From positions 62,001 to 126,000 of the forward strand of contig CAMFKE010000007.1 in assembly GCA_945957395.1 (NCBI GenBank): DNA of 64,000 nt. Reading direction: 5' to 3'. The DNA is from an uncultured Opitutia bacterium (GTDB lineage: Bacteria > Verrucomicrobiota > Verrucomicrobiia > Opitutales > UBA953). Below, in pieces: positions 17,094 through 25,497 of this stretch (positions are counted from its first letter, which is position 1; every line of letters starts with the position of its first letter). The notes under the pieces are model-generated. The model searched no databases. It worked only from the letters and a program-made list of their open reading frames with translations, and was not told the DNA's origin. A program made the translations under genes and the position numbers.

Positions 17094-18836
17094 TCACTTG
17101 AAGTATTGGCGAAGGGTTTCGCGCTCCTCGGGCGTGAGGTTGTCACGCCACACGGATTCGGAGCCCTCGCCTTCCGAGGAAATCGCGCCGCCGGCGACGG
17201 GGCCTCGGTAGGCGTCCTTGTCGACCTTGTGCTTGCCGGAGGTGAGCCCCTCCATGTCGCCCAGCGTGTCGTGCGAGCGGTCGCCGGCCTTGAGCTGCTC
17301 GGAACCGCCGGCCTGCGCGGTGCTCTTGTCGCCCATTTGCAGCGGCGCGGGTCCGCCGCCTCCGCCGGGGCCGCCGGCGCCGGCGGCCCCCATGACGACG
17401 ACGATGGCGCCGCCGGGCTTTTCGCAGGAGCCGCTCTTGCAGTCGCCGTTGCAATCCTTGAGCGATACGGGAAGGAGGCGAAGACGGCCGACGGCGAGAG
17501 CGGCGGCGAGGGCGCGCCGCTCGGGTTCGAACTCCAGCACGGCGTAGGCGTCGCCGTACACGAGGTCCTCGAGGGCGTCGAGCAGGTCGTCATCGGCGTC
17601 GGGCGCGGAGCCGGGAGGAAGAGGCAGCGGCACGATGCCGGCGACCTGCATGCCGGGCTTGCATCCGGCCTGCGTATACAGGCGCGGCGGCGCCTTTTGC
17701 AAAGACTCCATGATGACCTGGCGCTCGGCGTCGGTGGGTGCCTTGAGTCCGGAGTCCACGACGCCGGAGGCTGTCACGCCGAGGGCGTTTTTCACGAGCA
17801 TGGCCGGGCCTGGGTCGGCAGGGCCGCAGGCGAAAACGAACACGGGCAATCCGCCCGAGGAGGCCTTGCGCGAAGACGCTTTGGAGTCCTTGGCGTCAGC
17901 CGAGGCGCGGCGCAGGCGCCGGCGCTGTTCGGCGAGGGTGCGCCGCAGCTCGTCGAGCGTCTTCTTGTCCATCGCCTTCATCGCGGCGGGCGAGAGCTTG
18001 CCGAGTTTGTCGCGCAGTTCCTTGGAGGGAGGCAGCGTCGAGAGGTCCAGACCCTCGAGCGCCTCGGCGAGGTTCTTGGCGAGTTGGGCGGAGAGTTCCT
18101 CCGGGATGAGTTCGCCGGACTCGGCCACCCGGTCGGCCACGCCCTTGAGCGCCGCCAGATCCTTGTCGAGGTCGCGAAGGGCCTCGCCGGTGCGGTCGCG
18201 CAGGTGCTCGGACGCCTCCATGGTGGTGGTGTCGTACCAGGCGCTTTCGGGTTGTTTCAGAAGCGCCTCGGCTCGCTTTTCCAGCGACTCGAGGGCCGCC
18301 GGGTCCACCGCCTTCTCTTCACGCAGACGCTTGGTCATGGCGAGCAGGTCGCGCAATGCCGGCGGCGGCTGGATTTTCTCAGGCGGCTTCATCGCGGCGA
18401 CCACCCCGGCGGGCACGAGGCAGGCTGCGAGCAGGAGCGCGAGCGCCGCCGCGACCAAGTCGGCCGCGCGGCTGCGGCGCCAGCGCAACACCGGCGCCTC
18501 CTTCGGAGCCGGCCAGTCCCCCACCCCGGCACGAGCCGAACTGAGGCGATTGTGCAAACCGTGCGCGAGGTCCAAGCGGGCGAGCGCGTCGCCGTCGTTC
18601 TCCAATACCGGACGGACCCGGCGCATCACGAAAAGCGCGGCGAGCAACGCGACCGCGCCTGTGGCGCCCAAGGGATAGACGAGCGCATACCCGGCCCCTC
18701 GGGCCGCGAGCACCGCGACGGTGCCGCAAAGACCGACGCCGAACCCGACCGGGGCGAAGCACTCGAACCACCGGGCGAAATTCACCCGCCGACGCAGACC
18801 GCGTGCGCGTCGCATCCAGTAATGCTCGGTGTTCAT
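17094..18836 (-). CDS. Large membrane protein heading the MoxR operon, function unknown
   Basis: A 580-residue protein. Two membrane segments lie near residues 30-75 and a third near 130-155. A long helical, charged region (about 165-330) looks like a coiled coil. Next comes a soluble domain that includes a cysteine-rich CNGDCKSGSCEKPGG element near residue 465. A glycine-rich stretch leads to a charged C-terminus, LTPEERETLRQYFK. The first half recalls the large DUF4175-like membrane proteins found beside MoxR genes in other phyla, but this is a resemblance only. It is the first gene of the eight-gene operon, with the MoxR gene about 110 bases downstream. Confidence 0.7.
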   Translation of the reverse strand: MNTEHYWMRRARGLRRRVNFARWFECFAPVGFGVGLCGTVAVLAARGAGYALVYPLGATGAVALLAALFVMRRVRPVLENDGDALARLDLAHGLHNRLSSARAGVGDWPAPKEAPVLRWRRSRAADLVAAALALLLAACLVPAGVVAAMKPPEKIQPPPALRDLLAMTKRLREEKAVDPAALESLEKRAEALLKQPESAWYDTTTMEASEHLRDRTGEALRDLDKDLAALKGVADRVAESGELIPEELSAQLAKNLAEALEGLDLSTLPPSKELRDKLGKLSPAAMKAMDKKTLDELRRTLAEQRRRLRRASADAKDSKASSRKASSGGLPVFVFACGPADPGPAMLVKNALGVTASGVVDSGLKAPTDAERQVIMESLQKAPPRLYTQAGCKPGMQVAGIVPLPLPPGSAPDADDDLLDALEDLVYGDAYAVLEFEPERRALAAALAVGRLRLLPVSLKDCNGDCKSGSCEKPGGAIVVVMGAAGAGGPGGGGGPAPLQMGDKSTAQAGGSEQLKAGDRSHDTLGDMEGLTSGKHKVDKDAYRGPVAGGAISSEGEGSESVWRDNLTPEERETLRQYFK

Positions 18837-19017
18837 GGGACGGGAAAAGAGGGAGGGTAAAGACCCCAAGGCGGGCGGCGCCGCGAGCTTTTTCAGGAAA
18901 TAAAAACGAGGTGGAATTTGGTGCCGATGGCGTGAAATCGTGCCCGGGCGACCCGGATAACGGATGCTTCGCCGCCCCAAGGCGTTAGAACGGCGCAGGC
19001 CCGCCGCGTACCGCCGG

Positions 19018-19054
19018 AAAAACGAAGCGCCCCGTCCGATGAGGGACGGGGCGC
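19018..19054 (-). terminator. Terminator of the carbonic anhydrase gene
   Basis: Ten-base GC stem (19027-19036 with 19045-19054), followed on the minus strand by TTCGTTTTT. It lies about 30 bases past the stop codon. Confidence 0.88.
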
Positions 19055-19084
19055 GCCGGATTCGAGTCGAAGGTGATGTCGGGC

Positions 19085-19771
19085 TCAGAGCCAGATCACT
19101 TCGCCGGTGGCGAGGTCGTAGCGGGCGGCCACGACACGCGCCTTGTGTTCCTTGATCTCCGCGCGCAGCGGGCTGCTCTTGGCAAGCTGACGGGCGATCA
19201 TGCGGGCGTTTTCATCGATGGCGGCGAGGCTCTTGTCACCGGGGGCGTCCTTCGTGGCCTCCACGGCCGGGTGGATGGCGTCGACCAGGTCGTGGACATG
19301 CCCCTTGGCATGCCCGCCGGCAACGGCGGCGCTGACGGCACCACACGAGGTGTGACCGAGAACGACGACAACCTTGGCGCCGAGGTGGTCGACGGCATAC
19401 TCGATGCTGCCCAGTTCAACATCGGCGGCCACTTCACCGGCGGTGCGCACAACGAAGACTTCGCCCAAGGTGGTGTTGAAAATCAACTCCGGGCACACGC
19501 GCGAATCGGAGCAGGCCAGGATGACTGCCGACGGACGCTGGCCGGATGCCACGGCGGTGCGTCGCTGGCGAATCCCGGGAATGCTCACGGATTCGCCGGC
19601 GACAAAGCGGGCGTTGCCGGCCTTCAGCCGGGCGAGCGCCGCATCGGCGTCGGCGACAGGCGCGGGGTCGGCGACCGCCACGGCAGCCGTGTCGTCGGAC
19701 ACGGTGGAGCAGCCGACGAGCGCGAGGGCGCCGGCGGCCGAGATGAGTTTAAGGAGAGTTTTCGAGTTCAT
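19085..19771 (-). CDS. Beta-class carbonic anhydrase, predicted lipoprotein
   Basis: Zinc enzyme interconverting CO2 and bicarbonate. The 228-residue protein has the beta-class zinc motifs CSDSR (residues 87-91) and HTSC (140-143), and the fold blocks FVVRTAGEV and SIEYAVDHLGAKVVVVLGH. Unusually, it begins with a signal peptide ending in a lipobox, LVGC, with the cysteine at residue 21. A 25-residue Ala/Asp/Val-rich linker follows, so the enzyme should be anchored on the periplasmic side of a membrane. It is a single-gene unit with its own terminator. Confidence 0.92.
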   Translation of the reverse strand: MNSKTLLKLISAAGALALVGCSTVSDDTAAVAVADPAPVADADAALARLKAGNARFVAGESVSIPGIRQRRTAVASGQRPSAVILACSDSRVCPELIFNTTLGEVFVVRTAGEVAADVELGSIEYAVDHLGAKVVVVLGHTSCGAVSAAVAGGHAKGHVHDLVDAIHPAVEATKDAPGDKSLAAIDENARMIARQLAKSSPLRAEIKEHKARVVAARYDLATGEVIWL

Positions 19772-20034
19772 GAATTAAGGGCGGCTTGCGCCCTCGACAG
19801 ATGGCCGAAAAGCCACCGGCCGAAACGAGAGCCGCGCAGTTTACTTATGATAAATCCGCCAATGAGCGACGCCGCTTCGGCCGCGCGCCGCTTTATTGAA
19901 GGGACTGAACACGCCGAAAACCCCGCCTAATGCGCAAGGAGAGCCGGAAGTTCGGGCATCACCCCCGGTCAGTCAGGGGCAAATCAAACCATGTGTTGAC
20001 CGTCCGGCACTCGACCCGGAGCGGCGCGGAGGTT

Positions 20035-20703
20035 ATGAAACACAACCATCCCATGAAGAACATCGCCCACACAATTCGCGTCGCGCTCGCCACGCTGGCG
20101 TTGGGGGCCACGCACGAGCGACTTTCGGCCCAAACCTGCCCGGACACGGCAATCTCGCCCACGGCGGCCGACGCTCCGTCGGGCAAATCGGCCTGCGGCG
20201 CCCCCTCTGTCACGCCTGCGGCGGCCCCGGCCATTACAGCCGAAGAATGGAAGCGGACGGATTCGCTCCGTGAGCAAATCAAGGCCATCCAGGCCAAGGG
20301 TGCGCAGGTCACGCGTGAGGACCTCGACAGGCTGGAGATGTCGCGACGAGAGCTGGCCGCCTTCTATGAGCGGGCGATATTTCTAAAAGGACTGAGCGCC
20401 GAGGAGCGCGCCCGGCTCGGGATGAACCTGCATCATCGGGATGACATGCCGACGCGTGCGGTATGCACCGACGCGCGACCACGACGCGAGTTTTCCGGGA
20501 CCACCCCGGAAGGTTCGCCAGAAATCCAAAAGGGAACGCCGAGCGAATGGGCCCGATACGGGCGCGACGCCGAGGATTTGAGCGAAGCGGAAGACATGCG
20601 CCTATGGATGAGCAAATCCCGCGCCACGCTGAAGAGATTCAAAGGCAAATTCGAGGACCGAACCCCCACGGCCATGCGGGCCGTAACGAACAAGACCCCA
20701 TGA
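20035..20703 (+). CDS. Secreted protein of unknown function
   Basis: I do not recognise this 222-residue protein. It begins with a signal peptide (cleavage probably after LSAQ), then a Thr/Ala/Pro-rich stretch with two cysteines. A helical charged region follows (EEWKRTDSLREQIKAIQ and EDLDRLEMSRRELAAFYERA). The basic C-terminal half has no visible motif. The ATG at 20035 has GGAGG two bases upstream, which is very close. The ATG at 20053 would give a shorter signal peptide and is possible. The stop codon overlaps the start of the next gene (ATGA), so the two are translationally coupled. Confidence 0.6.
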   Translation: MKHNHPMKNIAHTIRVALATLALGATHERLSAQTCPDTAISPTAADAPSGKSACGAPSVTPAAAPAITAEEWKRTDSLREQIKAIQAKGAQVTREDLDRLEMSRRELAAFYERAIFLKGLSAEERARLGMNLHHRDDMPTRAVCTDARPRREFSGTTPEGSPEIQKGTPSEWARYGRDAEDLSEAEDMRLWMSKSRATLKRFKGKFEDRTPTAMRAVTNKTP

Positions 20704-21593
20704 AAACGCCCATTCTCCTCTCGCTTCTCCTTTCGTCCCTCTGCGCCGCCCGTGCGGCGGGCCCGGCGGGCTTCGTTTTCAGGGAGAGCGCTTCGGCGGC
20801 CCCCGAGCCGCTGCGCCAGGCCCTGCCCGAAGCCGACATCTTCCCAGGTCCCGACGGCGACATCTGGCTGCACGACGGCGCCGCCATGCTGTTCAAGCCG
20901 CGCACGGGGGCGCGGCTCACGACGGACCGCAATCTGCGTCAAACGCTCGCCACGCCGGACGGAGGCGTGATCGCCGCCACGGACAGGCAGTGGGGCTTCC
21001 TCATTCCCATTCGAAACGGCCGGTTCCACCTCGTGTTCCAGCCCGCATCAGAACTTCCGCTGCTCGACTGCAGGATGGCCGTCTCCGCGACCGGGGAGAT
21101 TCTTTTCTTCGGCAAAAGAAACGCCGGCGACCACACCCTGCTCATCTTCGATCCCGCCGGAGCGGCCCCGGCCGACTATGTGCCGCTGCTGCGCTGCAGG
21201 GAGCCGATCGCAGCGGCGACCGCGGACAAGATGCACGCCTATGCGGCCTGCGGCGACACCGTGCACCGCATCGCCCTCTTTGACGGCAAGGCCGAACCGG
21301 AGTCATGGTTGCGCGTGCCGGAGAAGATCACGGGGCTCGTGGCGGACGGACGCGGAGGGCTCTTCATCGCCACCGAGCGACAAGTGCTGCACGCCGGAGC
21401 CGAAGGCGTGCGATCCCTGATCGCCGCAAACCGGCCGCGACTCACGCATGCGGAAGGCACGCTTCACATCCTGAAGGAGGACCTCTCGGTAATCTCCCTG
21501 GAATGGCCGCCCGAAGGGCAGGCGTGCCTGCTCAAGGAGGCGGCGGCTACGAAAGCCGCCATTCCCGAAACAAAGCCGGCGGGGCAAAATTGA
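20700..21593 (+). CDS. Secreted beta-propeller-like protein, unknown function
   Basis: A 297-residue protein with a clear signal peptide (MKTPILLSLLLSSLCAARAA). The mature part consists of short repeated beta segments with recurring patterns such as PGPDGDIWLHD, TPDGGVIAATDRQWGF and GLVADGRGGLFIATERQ. These are typical of beta-propellers like the periplasmic sensor domains of two-component proteins. No enzyme motif is visible. Its ATG overlaps the stop of the preceding secreted gene. Confidence 0.62.
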   Translation: MKTPILLSLLLSSLCAARAAGPAGFVFRESASAAPEPLRQALPEADIFPGPDGDIWLHDGAAMLFKPRTGARLTTDRNLRQTLATPDGGVIAATDRQWGFLIPIRNGRFHLVFQPASELPLLDCRMAVSATGEILFFGKRNAGDHTLLIFDPAGAAPADYVPLLRCREPIAAATADKMHAYAACGDTVHRIALFDGKAEPESWLRVPEKITGLVADGRGGLFIATERQVLHAGAEGVRSLIAANRPRLTHAEGTLHILKEDLSVISLEWPPEGQACLLKEAAATKAAIPETKPAGQN

Positions 21594-21623
21594 TCCGTCG
21601 AGCCGGAGGGTGTCGGCCCGGAG

Positions 21624-22469
21624 TCAGCGACGAGGCCGCAGCCTGATGTTGAGTCGATCGCTCACCGCATGAGCGGGGGAATCCGCATCGGCAAGAACCG
21701 AGGAGAAAGATTCGGGCAGAGCGCATTCCGCAAGAAACACATGCCGGGCGCCCGCCCATTCGTAATCAAAGGCGGTTCGGGAACAGTGGAGGAACAGCCG
21801 GTCGAAGCGCGCCTCTCGCGCGGCCACCGCCCGGTTGAGCGGGAAATCGCCGTAAGTCTTGTCGCCCAGGATCGGGTGCCCGTGCAGCGCACTCTGGATC
21901 CGCAACTGGTGAGTTCGCCCGGTCTTTGGCTCCAGCCGCACAAGGCTAAGCCCCGGAATCGACCGATTGGCCCGCTCCCAACGATAGACGGACTCCGCCG
22001 GCGCGCCTCCCGCGCCGGACGAGGCGCGCACAAAGCGTCCCTCCCCGCCCCCGCTTTTGACCAGTGCATCGCGCCAAACGCCACGATCCGGAATGAGCCG
22101 AGCGCCCTTCACCACCGCATGGTAGACTTTTTCCACCTCCCGCCGGGCGAACAGAGCCTTGATATGCGCCGCCAACTCGCCGTCGGTGCATACGAGAACC
22201 ACGCCGCTGGTGGGCGAATCCAGCCTGTTCAGCAGCCAAACCTGACGGGGCGAACCGTCGGCCGCGGAGAAGCGGTAGCACTCGCCGTTCAAATCGTAGG
22301 GGCAAACCAGGAGCGCATTGGCCGACGCGCCGGGCGAGTTGGGATGGGAAAGCACACCCGCGGGTTTCCCCAACGCCATAAGACCGGTGCCGTGGGCGGT
22401 GAGCACGGTCACCCCGGGACCGAGCGGCAAGTCGGCGGTCGGTTGGGGCTGGCGGCTCGACGATTTCAT
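21624..22469 (-). CDS. RluA-family pseudouridine synthase
   Basis: RNA pseudouridine synthase of 281 residues. The catalytic motif is present as LNRLDSPTSGVVL, with the nucleophilic aspartate in RLD. The usual preceding histidine is replaced by asparagine. KTGRTHQLRIQSALHGHPILGDKTYGD follows as in the family. No S4 domain is seen at the N-terminus. Whether it modifies rRNA or tRNA cannot be told. The ATG at 22469 was chosen because the N-terminus upstream is low-similarity sequence. It converges with the secreted gene pair. Confidence 0.85.
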   Translation of the reverse strand: MKSSSRQPQPTADLPLGPGVTVLTAHGTGLMALGKPAGVLSHPNSPGASANALLVCPYDLNGECYRFSAADGSPRQVWLLNRLDSPTSGVVLVCTDGELAAHIKALFARREVEKVYHAVVKGARLIPDRGVWRDALVKSGGGEGRFVRASSGAGGAPAESVYRWERANRSIPGLSLVRLEPKTGRTHQLRIQSALHGHPILGDKTYGDFPLNRAVAAREARFDRLFLHCSRTAFDYEWAGARHVFLAECALPESFSSVLADADSPAHAVSDRLNIRLRPRR

Positions 22470-22660
22470 AAAAACCCCAGTGCGCCGGCCCCTGCGCGGT
22501 GTCAACGCGTGTTGCACCCCGATGGTTCTTGAAAGCGCCCGAAGTGGCGCGGGCGCAAAGGGGCCCGGGGTGACAAAAATGAATGCGGCGCATCCGCCCC
22601 CCCCAGTGCCCTATTGCGTACCCGCCGGCATTCCCTGTCATCGCGTGTCAGGAAGTTTTC

Positions 22661-23881
22661 ATGACCGACCCGAGACACTACCCGGACTTTATCGAAGCGC
22701 ACTGGCTGTCGTGCGCGCGCTCGCACACACGCACCCAAACCAACGAAGAGGCGCTGGAAAAACTCCGACCCGCCGTGCAGGCGCTCAGCGACCTCTTCAC
22801 CACCGAGCGCCCCGATGGCGGCTTCCCCGACTATGCGGCGGACCCCGCCAAGCGCATCGCCTACGGCCTCTTCTTCTTCCCTCAGAGCTTCGTCAAATGC
22901 GCCCTGGCGCTCGACCAACTCCTGATCTACCGCCAATGGCGCCCCGCCGAATCCGCGGAGCCCCTTCGCCTGCTCGACCTGGGCAGCGCGTCCGGCCCCT
23001 GCGGCATCGCCGCCGCCCTGCGACTGGCCCGCGAGACCGGGCGCAAGGTCGTGCTCACCGCGCTCGACCACTCGCCCTCGGCGCTCTCGGCCCTTTCCGA
23101 GCTGGCCGTCGCCTGCCCGCAAGTGGCGTCGCAGGTGTCTGTGCGTACGGTCACCGGAGACCTGCGCCGCGCCCCCGAACTGCTGCGCGACCTGCCCCCG
23201 CAGGACTTCGTCACCATCGGCTTCGCAGCCAACGAGATATTCGGATCGCTCGACGAGGCTGGCAGGTTGGCCTGGGTGGAGTCGCTGAAGCCGCTGCTCG
23301 GCGAATCGGGACTTGTTCTCATCCTGGAGCCCGCCTTGCGCGAGACCGCCACCGCCCTGCGCCGCTTGCGCGATGCGATGCTGAAAACGCAGGTCCTTCA
23401 CCCCCGGGGTCCCGATGTCGCCGCGACGCCCTGCCCCCTGATCGCCGGGGATTCCAAGTTCTGGGACCACGAGGTGCGCGAATGGACGGCCCCCGACTCG
23501 CTGGAGTTCCTTAACCGCAAACTGCACCGCGACCTTCGCGTGCTCAAATTCACCCAAATCGCCTTCGGAAAACACCCGGAAAAAACAAATAAAACACCCG
23601 GCCACATATTCAGAATAACCTCACCCTTCGAAGCCAATAAGGGCGGCTTCGCTTTTTCCGCCATCACGGCGGAAGGCGTGGCGGTCAAAATCGACATTCC
23701 GAATCGAGGGCTGAGCAAGAGCGAATGCAAACGCCTCTCCTCCCGCTGGGAACGAGGTGATATCGCCGGGTGCGATGACTGGACCCCCCTGGGTTCGCCA
23801 GGCACATTCCGCATCCCGGACTGCGCCAAACTCATCACACTTTACCACCCGGGTGACGCATTCCCCCCGAAAGACGCTTGA
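22661..23881 (+). CDS. Rsm22-like small ribosomal subunit methyltransferase
   Basis: Predicted SAM-dependent methyltransferase of 406 residues, similar to the Rsm22 family tied to small-subunit ribosome assembly. An N-terminal helical region with [20 protein letters not shown] precedes the SAM motif [18 protein letters not shown] near residue 110. [11 protein letters not shown] and [13 protein letters not shown] complete the methyltransferase fold. A C-terminal extension of about 130 residues contains the [19 protein letters not shown] block. AGGAAG lies six bases before the ATG, one of the better ribosome-binding sites in the window. Confidence 0.75.
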   Translation: MTDPRHYPDFIEAHWLSCARSHTRTQTNEEALEKLRPAVQALSDLFTTERPDGGFPDYAADPAKRIAYGLFFFPQSFVKCALALDQLLIYRQWRPAESAEPLRLLDLGSASGPCGIAAALRLARETGRKVVLTALDHSPSALSALSELAVACPQVASQVSVRTVTGDLRRAPELLRDLPPQDFVTIGFAANEIFGSLDEAGRLAWVESLKPLLGESGLVLILEPALRETATALRRLRDAMLKTQVLHPRGPDVAATPCPLIAGDSKFWDHEVREWTAPDSLEFLNRKLHRDLRVLKFTQIAFGKHPEKTNKTPGHIFRITSPFEANKGGFAFSAITAEGVAVKIDIPNRGLSKSECKRLSSRWERGDIAGCDDWTPLGSPGTFRIPDCAKLITLYHPGDAFPPKDA

Positions 23882-23915
23882 AATACCCAAATTCCTACCG
23901 CCTAATGCTTTCCCT

Positions 23916-24572
23916 ATGAAACGCGTTGTCATCATCGAAGACCAGACCGCCGTGCGCGATATGCTTTCCGAAGTCCTCAAGGGTTTTGGAGGCTATAATG
24001 TCGTCGGCACGACTGGCGACGGACAGGAAGGCGTCGAAATCACTCTGCGCGAAAAACCCGACCTTGTCATCCTCGACGTGATGCTACCGGGTCTCAACGG
24101 CACCGAAGTCCTCCGCCGCTTTTCCCGCCAGCTCAAAGACACCAGGGTGCTTATCTTCTCGGGCCACCAGAGCCCTTCCCTCGTCAAGGACCTCATCCAG
24201 GACGGGGCGCACGGCTTCATCGAGAAGAACTCGCCGCTGACGGAACTGCGCAAGGGCATTGAGATTGTCATCAGCGGCGGCAGCTACTTCGGCCCCGAAG
24301 TCGCCCAGCTGCTGCGCGAAGCCTTCATCACCCCCTCCGCCGACTCGGCGCGCAGCGGCGTCAGCCTGCTGACGGCCCGTGAGCGCGAAATCCTCCAGCT
24401 CATCGCGGAAAGCCACAGCACCAAGGAGATCGCCGCCAAGCTCAGCATCAGCGTCAAGACGGCGGAAAACCACCGCACCAACCTGATGAAGAAGCTGAAC
24501 CTGCACGACGTCGCCAGCCTGGTGCGCTTCAGCGTCAAGCACGGCCTCATCGACCCGCACCGGGCCAACTGA
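23916..24572 (+). CDS. NarL/FixJ-type response regulator
   Basis: Two-domain transcription regulator of 218 residues. The receiver domain (1-120) has the acidic pair ED at residues 8-9, the phospho-acceptor Asp54 in [12 protein letters not shown], the switch serine in LIFSGH and the lysine in FIEKNSP. A LuxR-type helix-turn-helix follows (about 150-205, [14 protein letters not shown] to [15 protein letters not shown]). No kinase gene is adjacent, so the partner is unknown. It starts 34 bases after the Rsm22-like gene and ends before a strong terminator. Confidence 0.92.
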   Translation: MKRVVIIEDQTAVRDMLSEVLKGFGGYNVVGTTGDGQEGVEITLREKPDLVILDVMLPGLNGTEVLRRFSRQLKDTRVLIFSGHQSPSLVKDLIQDGAHGFIEKNSPLTELRKGIEIVISGGSYFGPEVAQLLREAFITPSADSARSGVSLLTAREREILQLIAESHSTKEIAAKLSISVKTAENHRTNLMKKLNLHDVASLVRFSVKHGLIDPHRAN

Positions 24573-24590
24573 GCCGTTTGGCTCCAAAGA

Positions 24591-24622
24591 AAAAATCCGT
24601 CCCTGAGAGGGGACGGATTTTT
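24591..24622. terminator. Bidirectional terminator
   Basis: A 13-base perfect stem (24591-24603 with 24610-24622) whose ends are A5 and T5. It can end both the response regulator on the plus strand and transcripts on the minus strand through the tRNA. Confidence 0.9.
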
Positions 24623-24635
24623 GTTTTCAACAAAG

Positions 24636-24710
24636 TGGCGCTCTCGCCGGGATTCGAACCTGGATTCCCGCCTTCGGAGGGCGGTGCTCTATCCGTTGAA
24701 CTACGAGAGC
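24636..24710 (-). tRNA. tRNA-Arg (anticodon CCG)
   Basis: The minus strand folds as a complete tRNA: acceptor stem GCTCTCG/CGAGAGC, D-arm with TAGTTCAACGGATAGAGCA, anticodon stem CCGCC/GGCGG with loop CTCCGAA (anticodon CCG, reads CGG), and a T-arm with GGTTCGAATCC. The 3' CCA is encoded in the gene. Confidence 0.97.
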
Positions 24711-24856
24711 GTTTTGGGAAGTGCGGGCAACATCGTGCCAGCCATCGCCAAGTCAAGCGCCGAGCTTGATGCCGTCGGGGAATTTCGCGGGTCTCCCGCG
24801 CGTCGAAATGCGCCCCGCCGACCGTTCGCTGCGTTTCCGCCACGACCACCGGCGTC

Positions 24857-25348
24857 TCACGGGCGCGAATAGACGGAAAAAACCAACGACACCTCGCCGT
24901 CCCTCGCCGCACGGGCACTCAGCAGCCGGGGATGAGTCTCCCGCCAGTCCGGGAAAAACCTGTCCCCCGGATAAGTCTCTGCGATTTCCGTGAGGTAGAG
25001 CCGCTCGCAGCGGGGAAGCATCGCCTCATAAAGCCACTGCCCGCCGCAGACCCAGACCGGCCCCGGCATGGCCGAAGCTCGGGCCAGCTCCAACGCCGCC
25101 TCCGGAGTCGCCGCGCACGAGGCGCCGGGAAAGGTTTTCGAGGAATCGCGCGACACCACGATGGTCTCCCGGTCGGGCAGCACGCCGCCGAGTTCGGCAT
25201 AACACACCGGCCCCTCGATCATCACCCCGCCTCGCGTCATTTCCATAAAATACCGGGTGTCCATCGGCAAGACCCACGGAAGCCGGCCCGCCGCGCCGAT
25301 CACGCGACCGGCGCCCACGGCGGCTATGGCGTACACAGGCTTGTTCAT
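24857..25348 (-). CDS. folA: Dihydrofolate reductase, divergent
   Basis: Reduces dihydrofolate to tetrahydrofolate with NADPH. The 163-residue protein keeps the N-terminal block IGAAGRLPWVLPMDTRYF, with the substrate-binding aspartate after LPM, plus the nucleotide-binding VCGGQWLYEAML and the LTEIAETYPGDRFFP strand. The usual GRKT-type NADPH motif after VVM is replaced by MIEGPVCYAEL, which is atypical. The ATG at 25348 gives the standard N-terminus. The family call is secure; full catalytic competence is less so. Confidence 0.82.
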   Translation of the reverse strand: MNKPVYAIAAVGAGRVIGAAGRLPWVLPMDTRYFMEMTRGGVMIEGPVCYAELGGVLPDRETIVVSRDSSKTFPGASCAATPEAALELARASAMPGPVWVCGGQWLYEAMLPRCERLYLTEIAETYPGDRFFPDWRETHPRLLSARAARDGEVSLVFSVYSRP

Positions 25349-25497
25349 CCCGCCCCATGCTGCCGACCCGGCCGCCCCCGGCAACACGCGCCTTGCGGAC
25401 TTTTCGCCACGGCTCCCGGGCGTCGGCGTTGACACGGACGCCGTGCGCTCAACGCTCCCGCGCACACGGAGCCTTCCGCCCCCCCCCTCGCCCTTCC

